A stretch of DNA of 5,870 bases. It comes from Chloroflexota bacterium (GTDB taxonomy: Bacteria > Chloroflexota > Dehalococcoidia > Lucifugimonadales > JADFKI01). Where the stretch lies: contig VXRI01000295.1 in the NCBI GenBank assembly GCA_009838595.1, positions 1 through 5,870 on the forward strand, in the 5' to 3' direction. Below, in pieces: positions 1 through 4,870 of the stretch (position 1 is its first letter; each line of letters opens with the position of its first letter). The notes below the pieces were generated by a model. That model was not told where the DNA came from and made no database searches. It saw only the letters and a list, made by a program, of their open reading frames with translations. A program made the translations under genes and the position numbers.

Positions 1-96
1 ATGTTTCTTCTTCGGCGAACGTACTGAAATCTATGAAATTGCGGAACCGTGTTTGCGCCGGCGCATTCAGGGCGCGCAGACGGTGGTTAGATGGTG
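1..96. other. Left-edge segment without an assignable gene
   Basis: This stretch lies downstream of the minus-strand DUF35 gene. In plus frame 2 it is open from the window edge and reads like protein at first (FFFGERTEIYEIAEP), but the same frame runs on antisense through the DUF35 gene to a stop at 250. It may be the tail of a plus-strand gene entering from the left that has lost its stop by frameshift, or it may be chance. No hairpin terminator for the minus-strand unit was seen here. Confidence 0.3.
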
Positions 97-513
97 CTAC
101 GCAGGCTCGAACATCGGCAGTGAAACTTCACCTTCGCCTTGGTCTTGCCAGACCAGTTTGACGCGCATGCCGCAGTGGATGTCTTCCACCGGATTGTTGA
201 CGCCTACGATGTTCGTCATGATGCGGAAGCCCTCGTCGAGATCGACATAGGCTACCGCATAGGGGCCCAGGTCGGCGAACGCGGGATGGCGACTCTGCAT
301 TACCACGCTGAATGTGTACACTTCGCCTTCACCCTTTGATGTGCGCCAGCTCAGTCCGTCTCCGCCGCAGTGCAGGCAATACTTTCGCGGGTAGAACACG
401 ACCTCGCCGCTGTGGTCGCAGACTTGATATGCGAGCTCGTGCCGCTTTGTTGCCTCCCAGAACGGCTCGGTGTCCGGCTCTGGGAATCTGGGTAGTGGTC
501 GCTGTCCTGCCAT
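97..513 (-). CDS. DUF35 / OB-fold acyl-CoA-associated protein with degenerate zinc ribbon
   Basis: This 138-residue protein has the DUF35 architecture: an N-terminal helix (FPEPDTEPFWEATKRHELAYQ, with the typical 'PFWEA' entry), a rubredoxin-like zinc ribbon at about residues 31-50, then an OB fold at about 60-135 (GEGEVYTFSVV, YAVAYVDLDEGFRIMTNIVG, GMRVKLVWQ). The ribbon normally carries four cysteines. Here C32, C46 and C49 are present, but the second position of the first knuckle is S35, with H34 beside it. DUF35 proteins bind acyl-CoA and act as obligate partners of thiolase-fold enzymes, as in ChsH2-Ltp2 and the archaeal thiolase/HMG-CoA synthase complex. The gene lies 98 bp downstream of a thiolase homologue on the same strand, which fits such a pair. 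The ATG at 513 is supported by AGGAGA (519-524), 5 nt upstream. Family assignment is firm; the substrate is unknown. Confidence 0.88.
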   Translation of the reverse strand: MAGQRPLPRFPEPDTEPFWEATKRHELAYQVCDHSGEVVFYPRKYCLHCGGDGLSWRTSKGEGEVYTFSVVMQSRHPAFADLGPYAVAYVDLDEGFRIMTNIVGVNNPVEDIHCGMRVKLVWQDQGEGEVSLPMFEPA

Positions 514-611
514 TTTTGTCTCCTAGGGAAGTCAGCCAGTTCATCAGTTTCTCAGTGGTCAACTTTGCGCCTCATCCTATATTATTCTCTCTCAGGGGGA
601 AGGGATTCGCT

Positions 612-1805
612 CTAGTCGGCGGCGAGTATGGTTACGCCTGTGGCGTGGCGAGAGCCTAGCGCGCCGCCGTTGCCAACCGCGACCGCGAGCTTGGCGTCCG
701 GCACCTGTGATGTTGATTCGCCGCGCAACTGCCGCGCAGCTTCGAACAGCAGGAATATACCACGCTCGCCGGGATGGTTCGATGACAAGCCGCCGCCGTC
801 CGTATTCATGGCGGGCTTGCGCGGGTCGTCGAAGCCGAGATGCCGCTGGCTCACATATTCTCCGCCTTCGCCTTTGTTGCAGAAGCCTAAATCTTCGATC
901 ATGCACATCACCGTGATGCTGAACGAGTCGTATGCCATCAGAACATCGATCTCGTCCGGCGTAACGCCGGCGTCTGCGAAGGCGATGGGGCCGGACTGCG
1001 CGCCTGCGCTGACGGTGATGTCGCCGCCGTTCTCTCGATACTTCGTTGCCTCGCCCGTGCCGATAATCCACGCGGGCTTTTTTCGGCAGTTTGCGGCGAC
1101 CTCCGGCGATGCGATGATGACCGCGCCGCCGCCGTCCGAAATCATGCAGCATTCAAGCAGGTGCAGCGGATGCGCTATCACGCGCGAGTCCAACACATCC
1201 TGTACGGTAATCTCGTTCACGCCCACGAACTCGAGGTCGGTCATTGCCTTGACCGCTTCAGGGTTACGCATCGCGTGCTTTCGCGTTACGACCGAGATTT
1301 CGGCGAACTGCTCGTCAGTCGTGCCGTACTGGAACTTGTGACGGCTCTTGACCATGCCATAGTTGGCAATGAGTGTTTGTCCCCAAGAATCTTCCATATT
1401 GCCTGCGGGAGTCGCCGGTCCAACGCTTGTGCCGCCTGCGGTGCCGATGTTGCGCCTGTCCGAGTGCGCCGTCGAGCCGTAAGTGAGCAGCGCGACTTCG
1501 CATTTGCCGGCGGCAATCATCTTGGCGGCGTGGTTGGCTTGGAACTCGTACGATGTACCGCCGACTGCTGTGTTGTCGATAACCCTTGGCTTGAGCCCTA
1601 GGTATTCGGAGATGCCGAGACCGCCGATGCCCTGGTGCGTGCCGGTGTCATAAACTGCGTCGATGTCATTGGCGGACAGCCCGGCGTCTTCGAGCGCCTT
1701 GATTGCCGATGCTGCCTTGATTTGCAGTGCGCTGGTGCCGGGCCCCACCACCCTTAGCGGGTACTCATGGATGCCGACTATCGCGGCTTCTCTGCGCTGA
1801 GGCAT
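612..1805 (-). CDS. Thiolase-fold protein (SCP2-thiolase/Ltp2-like) lacking the catalytic cysteines
   Basis: This 397-residue protein matches full-length thiolase-superfamily size. Visible landmarks are the N-terminal strand and helix (EAAIVGIHEYP, residues 6-16), LEDAGLSANDIDAVY (38-52), the nucleophile-elbow region VGGTSYEFQANHAAKMIAAG (81-100), AYDSFSITVM (291-300), the GEGGEYV segment (312-318), NTDGGGLSSNHPGERG (334-349) and the C-terminal VGNGGALGSRHATGV (377-391). In degradative thiolases the elbow is CGSS and a second Cys sits near the C-terminal GG. Here these are G82 and a Gly/Asn, while the NHP histidine (H344) is kept. That pattern is typical of lipid-transfer-type thiolase homologues, some of which (actinobacterial Ltp2) are retro-aldolases working with a DUF35 partner and using tyrosines; Y292 in 'AYDSF' is a candidate. 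The ATG at 1805 has GGAGGA (1811-1816) 5 nt upstream. It is probably co-transcribed with the DUF35 gene. A thiolase annotation would overstate the chemistry; substrate unknown. Confidence 0.9.
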   Translation of the reverse strand: MPQRREAAIVGIHEYPLRVVGPGTSALQIKAASAIKALEDAGLSANDIDAVYDTGTHQGIGGLGISEYLGLKPRVIDNTAVGGTSYEFQANHAAKMIAAGKCEVALLTYGSTAHSDRRNIGTAGGTSVGPATPAGNMEDSWGQTLIANYGMVKSRHKFQYGTTDEQFAEISVVTRKHAMRNPEAVKAMTDLEFVGVNEITVQDVLDSRVIAHPLHLLECCMISDGGGAVIIASPEVAANCRKKPAWIIGTGEATKYRENGGDITVSAGAQSGPIAFADAGVTPDEIDVLMAYDSFSITVMCMIEDLGFCNKGEGGEYVSQRHLGFDDPRKPAMNTDGGGLSSNHPGERGIFLLFEAARQLRGESTSQVPDAKLAVAVGNGGALGSRHATGVTILAAD

Positions 1806-2134
1806 TGTTTTCCTCCGTTTGAGCGATGTTCATGGTGCTGATGTACAGGATGTCGATTGTCGTCATAGAACTTGAATGATTGGCGTCCATTCTGTTAGTG
1901 TGCGAAACGCCTAAGCAACGAATTGGGACGGCGAAAAGGTAGCACAAGCAGGCATTTCAGTCAACGCACGGGCAACGCATCTTCTCGAAGTGCACCGTCC
2001 GTTGAGAGTATGCCCTGTACGACCGAGTTTCACGCCACCTACGGGCATAGCCGTTAATTCATCATTCACACCTCACACAGAAAAAGTCCCCATTCATAAG
2101 AACAGGACCTGCAATTGCGGTTCATTGGGTAGAA
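1806..2134. other. Intergenic region between two minus-strand units
   Basis: About 330 bp with no supported gene. The 1811-1816 end carries the ribosome binding site of the thiolase homologue, whose promoter must also lie here, but I found no convincing -35/-10 pair. A 60-codon minus frame (1765-1947) overlaps the thiolase start and resembles nothing. The right part holds a possible terminator for the gene ending at 2135 (listed separately) and a GCAATTGC palindrome at about 2111-2118. Confidence 0.6.
2081..2110 (-). terminator. Possible rho-independent terminator downstream of the helical protein gene
   Basis: Read on the minus strand, AGGTCCTG pairs with a downstream GGGGACTT across a loop of about 10 nt, using four canonical core pairs (GTCC/GGAC) plus an A-T pair and wobbles, and runs directly into a T run (the complement of A 2081-2085). 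It lies about 25 bp past the stop at 2135. The stem is weak, so the call is tentative. Confidence 0.4.
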
Positions 2135-2621
2135 CTAACCGTAAAGGAGTTGGTCGTTGTCCTCGTAGTCCTGATACAGAGACTCAAGCGCATCCTTCAC
2201 CGCATCCTCGATGAGTTCTTCAAGTTCATCACTGATATAATCTTCAATGGCACGCCCTGCCTCAGCTTCGTGCGTGATGTCGCCATCGTCAATCTTGTCC
2301 TGAAGGAACTCAACGCACTCGCCGGTAACCTTGTTCTCAATCACCTGCAACATAGCGCCCTTGCTAGGCTTGACGAAGTTCCTTGCAACCGAGTAACTGA
2401 CACCGGCCGCCGTCAGTTCATCAATGAACTGGTCAATAGCCTCATTAACCGCAATTTCAGCCATGTCTTCAAACACAGCCTCATGCTTGTCAACCATGCG
2501 AGTGGCCCGCGCACGAGCGGTAGCATTCAACTTCTTCGTGATCTTAGGCGCACGCTTGTTAAAAAAACTTAATAGCCTGTTTGTACATCGCACGCAGGCA
2601 ACCGCGAATAAAACTTTTCAT
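2135..2621 (-). CDS. Hypothetical helical, acidic-tailed protein with a +1 frameshift at a T7 run
   Basis: I do not recognise the family. The long frame (2135-2593) could only begin with a GTG at 2593 that has no ribosome binding site. A much better start is the ATG at 2621, preceded by GAGGTGA (2628-2634) with 6 nt spacing. It opens a basic N-terminus (MKSFIRGCLRAMYKQAIKFF) that stops at a TAA (2559-2561) directly after the T7 run. Moving +1 at TTT-TTT-T-AAC continues as NKRAPKITKKL and on to the stop at 2135, giving about 161 residues. The whole is predicted to be mostly helical. The first ~45 residues are strongly basic and the last ~60 very acidic (for example SDELEELIEDAVKD and YQDYEDNDQLLYG). 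The frame change could be an assembly or sequencing indel (T6 in reality), a genuine pseudogenising mutation, or programmed/slippage frameshifting. The mini-ORF immediately upstream ends 14 bp before this ATG. Confidence 0.68.
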
Positions 2622-2627
2622 AGTTTC

Positions 2628-2634
2628 TCACCTC
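2628..2634 (-). promoter_or_regulatory. Shine-Dalgarno that decides the start at 2621
   Basis: GAGGTGA on the minus strand, 6 nt before the ATG at 2621. The competing GTG at 2593 has no purine-rich sequence in range. This site is the main argument that the helical protein begins upstream of the T7 frame break. Confidence 0.65.
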
Positions 2635-2635
2635 A

Positions 2636-2740
2636 CTAACTATTTGCTTTCATATAGAGCGACACCGCCGAGCAGGTCGCACCGAACGAACCGAAGACCA
2701 TCGGCCCGATTTCCATAATCGCAATCCACATCCTCCGCAT
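2636..2740 (-). CDS. Possible 34-residue hydrophobic small protein
   Basis: A small frame beginning MRRMWIAIMEIGPMVFG and ending ...VSLYMKANS. Residues about 5-30 are hydrophobic enough for one membrane-spanning helix, with basic residues at the N-terminus. The stop (TAG, 2636-2638) lies just before the ribosome binding site of the next gene, an arrangement seen in translationally linked pairs. The start is uncertain: ATG codons occur at 2740, 2731 and 2716, and the only GGAGG (2732-2736) overlaps the first two and is 15 nt from the third. No homologue is recognised; it could be chance. Confidence 0.3.
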   Translation of the reverse strand: MRRMWIAIMEIGPMVFGSFGATCSAVSLYMKANS

Positions 2741-2804
2741 CTTATCGTATCGTCACTATCCATGCCTCTGCGCCTTGATAGACGGCGCGGCTGATTGTCA
2801 TTCG

Positions 2805-3185
2805 TCACACACAGCGCCGAGCAGTAATCGCCGCGGCGGGTGTTATCGCGGTCCGTCCCTCATCGAGTAAAGCAAGCTCGCTCGCTGTTTCCTCCAAATA
2901 GCCTCCGAGCTGATGCTCTTCTTCCGACGACGTTCCAACGCCTTGAAAAGGTCCCAGCAGGTACTCATACATATCGGAAGGAGTACTGCCACCACTAATG
3001 GAGCCGCCAGCACCGGCAGAATTGTGTGACAGGCTATCGTCAACATTGACAGCCCAGACGACGACCCTAGCCATCGCCTTAAGGTCAGCGTCATCTTCTT
3101 CATCGCCGGGCAAGTAGAAGCGCCGCCGCGCAGGGTCGTCCCAATCTTCATCCACTAAGCAGACCGTACCTATAAGATTACCCAT
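2805..3185 (-). CDS. Hypothetical acidic protein, possibly leaderless
   Basis: From the ATG at 3185 the frame encodes 126 residues; a TTG at 3224 would add 13. The protein is acidic in its first third (CLVDEDWDDPARRRFYLPGDEEDDADL), has a short hydrophobic strand (ARVVVWAVNVDD), a Gly/Ser-rich linker (AGAGGSISGGSTPSD) and a Glu-rich tail region (SSEEEHQLGGYLEETASELALLDEG). I recognise no family. Neither start has a Shine-Dalgarno; a TTGACA lies at 3219-3224, which would suit a leaderless transcript beginning close to 3185. A second minus frame (2843-3151, 102 codons) overlaps it and is rich in Arg/Ser/Leu as expected of a shadow. Coding status is moderately likely only. Confidence 0.45.
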   Translation of the reverse strand: MGNLIGTVCLVDEDWDDPARRRFYLPGDEEDDADLKAMARVVVWAVNVDDSLSHNSAGAGGSISGGSTPSDMYEYLLGPFQGVGTSSEEEHQLGGYLEETASELALLDEGRTAITPAAAITARRCV

Positions 3186-3196
3186 CAGAATGGGCA

Positions 3197-3224
3197 ACAG
3201 TAGGTTAGTGTGTGTATGTGTCAA
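3197..3224 (-). promoter_or_regulatory. Candidate promoter with consensus -35 before the acidic protein gene
   Basis: On the minus strand a perfect TTGACA (3224-3219) is followed after 16 nt by TACTGT (3202-3197), a poor -10 (the first, second and last bases match the consensus). Transcription would then start around 3190, only a few bases before the ATG at 3185, consistent with a leaderless mRNA. The weak -10 keeps this tentative. Confidence 0.3.
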
Positions 3225-3371
3225 TCATTTGTTATCTACATGTGCAAATTAGTCATATCCAGCCTGCCTTAAACCACAACAGCGCGAGCGAAGCGTCCAG
3301 CATCTCCTCACTCTTGGAGTAGCCTTTATGGTAATTTTTGTCATATTATTAACACAGTGTGGATGCATTGG

Positions 3372-3391
3372 ATTCCTGCTTCCGCAGGAAT
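3372..3391. repeat. Dispersed short palindromic repeat (hairpin)
   Basis: ATTCCTGC (3372-3379) and GCAGGAAT (3384-3391) form a perfect 8-bp stem with a TTCC loop. It sits inside the common intergenic motif 'GGATTCCTGC-TTCC-GCAGGAATGACG'. Elements of this kind occur in many copies in some bacterial genomes. When translated they give the recognisable artefact 'DSCFRRND', which appears at the N-terminus of the over-extended frame of the following gene. Confidence 0.75.
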
Positions 3392-3433
3392 GACGAGACG
3401 CAATTGTCCACAGAACTTAGAAAGGCAATGCCG

Positions 3434-3440
3434 AAAGGGA
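3434..3440 (+). promoter_or_regulatory. Shine-Dalgarno favouring the start at 3446
   Basis: AAAGGGA lies 5 nt upstream of the ATG at 3446. The in-frame ATGs at 3428 and 3440 are badly spaced from any purine-rich site, and the longest frame (from 3359) begins inside the hairpin repeat. Confidence 0.55.
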
Positions 3441-3445
3441 TGACG

Positions 3446-4096
3446 ATGAACAGCGTTGCGAACGCACTCCTCTGGCTACACATAGCCGCCGGTACGGTTG
3501 CGTTGCTGACTGCCGTCGTTGCGCTGCTGACCGCAAAGGGCGGTGTGAATCATGTGCGCGCGGGCAGAGTGTATGCCGTGGCGATGACGCTGGTTTTCCT
3601 GACCGCGGTGCCGCTCGCGCTGCTTGGTGCGGACATATTCCTGCTGCTCATCGCTTTCTTCAGCTTCTACTTGGTGTTCGCGGGTTGGCGGTTCGCGAAG
3701 AATTATAGCGGCAGCGCGCAGCCAGTCGATTGGATTGCTATTGCAGTGATGGCGCTGACGGCGTTGCTGATGTGGTGCTATGCTGCGTACATTGCAATGC
3801 AGGGAAGCGGCCAGTGGGTTACGCTGGTGATTTTCGGAGCTATCGCGCTTGCGCTAAGCGTTGTGGACGCGCGATATTACCGTACTGCAACAATGCCCAG
3901 AGTGCAGCGCATCCAACGGCATCTGACGAACATGCTGGCAGGCACAATCGCCACCGTAACCGCCGTGCTAGTGGTGAATGTGAGCGTGGAACCTGTGTGG
4001 ATTCCGTGGATTTTGCCCACTATAGTCATAACGCCGCTTATAGTATGGTGGAACATCCGCGTAGCACGACAGTCGGCGCGGAGACGAAGCACATGA
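3446..4096 (+). CDS. DUF2306-like multi-pass membrane protein
   Basis: A 216-residue integral membrane protein of unknown function. About seven hydrophobic segments are visible, at residues 6-30, 42-62, 64-83, 94-118, 123-141, 161-180 and 185-204. Features matching DUF2306-type proteins are the first-helix 'LHIAAGTVALL' (H12), the loop 'NHVRAGRVYAVAM' (H36, resembling the family's HRxxGRxY) and 'RIQRHLTNMLAGTIATVTAVLV' (H159) before the sixth helix. The C-terminus is basic (RVARQSARRRST), so it is probably cytoplasmic. The start at 3446 is chosen because upstream residues come from a repeat element and because of the Shine-Dalgarno at 3434-3440. It stands alone on its strand, with a hairpin immediately after the stop. 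The family call rests on pattern recognition and not on a profile search. Confidence 0.68.
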   Translation: MNSVANALLWLHIAAGTVALLTAVVALLTAKGGVNHVRAGRVYAVAMTLVFLTAVPLALLGADIFLLLIAFFSFYLVFAGWRFAKNYSGSAQPVDWIAIAVMALTALLMWCYAAYIAMQGSGQWVTLVIFGAIALALSVVDARYYRTATMPRVQRIQRHLTNMLAGTIATVTAVLVVNVSVEPVWIPWILPTIVITPLIVWWNIRVARQSARRRST

Positions 4097-4098
4097 CA

Positions 4099-4137
4099 TT
4101 GAAACGCCTTGCTTGAATTCCTGAGCATGCGTTTCAA
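4099..4137 (+). terminator. Hairpin directly after the DUF2306-like gene
   Basis: TTGAAACGC (4099-4107) and GCGTTTCAA (4129-4137) pair perfectly over 9 bp, beginning 3 nt after the stop codon. The 21-nt interior can form a second short stem (GCTTG with CTGAGC, partly wobble). There is no T run afterwards, so this is not a classical intrinsic terminator. A 3'-end stabilising structure or a remnant repeat is equally possible. Confidence 0.4.
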
Positions 4138-4187
4138 CTGGTGGCGATTTAGCATATGGATGTAACGGCATAACAGGGTCTTTCGGT

Positions 4188-4285
4188 TGTCACTCTGAAC
4201 GAAGTGATGGCTCTTAAGTCGCTGTGTGAAAACAAGGCAACCCGTACTCAGCGATTTTAGATTTCTTGCTCCGCTGGAAATGACA
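4188..4285. repeat. MITE-like element with imperfect terminal inverted repeats
   Basis: The left end, TGTCACTCTGAACGAAGTGA, and the reverse complement of the right end, TGTCATTTCCAGCGGAGCAA, are related over about 20 bp, sharing TGTCA, the central CG and flanking purines. The ~98-bp unit therefore begins TGTCA and ends TGACA. The ends resemble the 'TGTCATTCTGAGCG..GCG' family of short interspersed palindromes found in many bacterial genomes. The interior has no gene. The divergence suggests an old copy. Confidence 0.55.
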
Positions 4286-4322
4286 TAGCAGAGGAATACA
4301 ATAACTGAAAGATCCTGATTGG

Positions 4323-4358
4323 CACACTTAATATAATGCACACTCTATATTAAGTGTG
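4323..4358. promoter_or_regulatory. Perfect 13-bp inverted repeat, candidate operator, overlapping a TATAAT
   Basis: CACACTTAATATA (4323-4335) and TATATTAAGTGTG (4346-4358) are perfect reverse complements separated by 10 bp. TATAAT (4332-4337) straddles the end of the left arm and would be a consensus -10 for plus-strand transcription toward the gene at 4428, giving a leader of roughly 80 nt. No good -35 is visible 16-18 bp upstream, so the promoter might depend on an activator or be weak. The AT-rich two-arm form, about 23 bp centre to centre, suits a dimeric DNA-binding regulator. There is no T run, so it is not a terminator. Confidence 0.55.
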
Positions 4359-4427
4359 GTAAGATACTAAGCCGCCGGTAAAGTGTGTTGAAGAGGATGC
4401 AGAAGCGAAGTCAATCAGGAGGATAGC

Positions 4428-4856
4428 ATGCTAAACGTGAAATATATGCTCGGACTGTATCAGGCAATTGTGGCAGTGGCGGTCTTTGTGTTCTTTAGTT
4501 TCAGCCATGTCTATCGGCTAGTCATTCCTGTGGAAATAGGCGCCGTTACCATATGGTGGTGGCTAGATATACTAATGCTGCTTGGGCTATTGATGGCGCT
4601 TGTCGTATCATTCCGACGCAAGCGTGCGCTTGATCAGTCCGAAAGCGATAGTGGGCTAACCCGAGAGTATTTTGAGGCAAACCTGCTGTTCTGGGCGACC
4701 ATTGTAGCGATACTCTGGTTCATCCGCTCGTGGTTCGCGTTCGTCCTGAACTTGGAAAACGACTTCGCATGGTGGACGGAAATCGACACGCTGGTGATAT
4801 TAGTGTTGTATCCTTCTGGCAGTTATCTGATGAAACAAGCGAAGAATGGGGATTAA
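4428..4856 (+). CDS. Four-helix membrane protein of unknown family
   Basis: A 142-residue protein I do not recognise. Four hydrophobic helices are visible at about residues 9-26, 40-62, 84-107 and 117-135. The FRRKR cluster (62-66) after helix 2 and the Lys residues near the C-terminus (KQAKNGD) place both termini in the cytoplasm by the positive-inside rule. The loop between helices 2 and 3 (about 63-83) is highly charged (RRKRALDQSESDSGLTREYFE). Tryptophans are frequent (IWWW at 42-45, FAWW at 113-116). The start is firm: AGGAGG (4417-4422) lies 5 nt before the ATG. The phosphoesterase gene begins 14 bp after its stop, so the two are almost certainly co-transcribed. A membrane partner or a target of the same regulator is plausible, but no function can be given. 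Confidence 0.85.
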   Translation: MLNVKYMLGLYQAIVAVAVFVFFSFSHVYRLVIPVEIGAVTIWWWLDILMLLGLLMALVVSFRRKRALDQSESDSGLTREYFEANLLFWATIVAILWFIRSWFAFVLNLENDFAWWTEIDTLVILVLYPSGSYLMKQAKNGD

Positions 4857-4870
4857 CTGAGGATTAATTG

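Larger units (their letters stand above)
3225..3445. other. Divergent intergenic region
   Basis: This spacer separates the minus-strand accessory block from the plus-strand DUF2306-like gene, so promoters for both should lie in or near it. An AT-rich patch at about 3331-3352 includes TATTAT (3344-3349) without a matching -35. The segment at about 3280-3305 (AGCGCGAGCGAAGCGTCC) resembles arms of dispersed intergenic repeats but has no partner here. The right part contains the hairpin repeat at 3372-3391. Confidence 0.5.
4097..4427. other. Gene-free region rich in inverted repeats
   Basis: About 330 bp between two plus-strand genes with no supported coding frame. It holds three unrelated inverted repeats in sequence: a 9-bp stem hairpin just after the stop (4099-4137), a ~98-bp element with imperfect terminal inverted repeats (4188-4285) and a perfect 13-bp palindrome with a TATAAT (4323-4358). 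The last ~70 bp form the leader of the downstream operon. A long minus frame (3877-4341) crosses it but mainly shadows the DUF2306-like gene. Confidence 0.6.

Noticed and set aside
514..611. Internal promoter between the thiolase homologue and DUF35 genes
   Set aside because: The AT-rich patch with TATAGG on the minus strand has no acceptable -35, and TTGACC further on has no -10; co-transcription is simpler.
592..1152. 186-codon minus frame inside the thiolase homologue
   Set aside because: Extremely Arg-rich (RRRRR runs) product expected of an out-of-frame read of a GC-rich gene; the overlapping 397-codon frame has clear family motifs.
628..1341. 237-codon plus frame antisense to the thiolase homologue
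   Set aside because: Ser/Pro/Thr-rich antisense shadow with no ribosome binding site and no recognisable domain.
1765..1947. 60-codon minus frame across the thiolase start
   Set aside because: Overlaps a well-supported start, has no plausible family features and no ribosome binding site.
2150..2572. 140-codon plus frame antisense to the helical protein
   Set aside because: Mirrors the opposite-strand gene; that strand has the better start site and a coherent charge pattern.
2843..3151. 102-codon minus frame overlapping the acidic protein
   Set aside because: Contains a hydrophobic stretch, but has no ribosome binding site and an Arg/Ser/Leu-rich shadow-like composition; kept as an alternative only.
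3877..4341. 154-codon minus frame across the DUF2306-like gene end and the repeat region
   Set aside because: Its first part translates repeat sequence (SSGARNL-type) and the rest is antisense to a convincing membrane protein.
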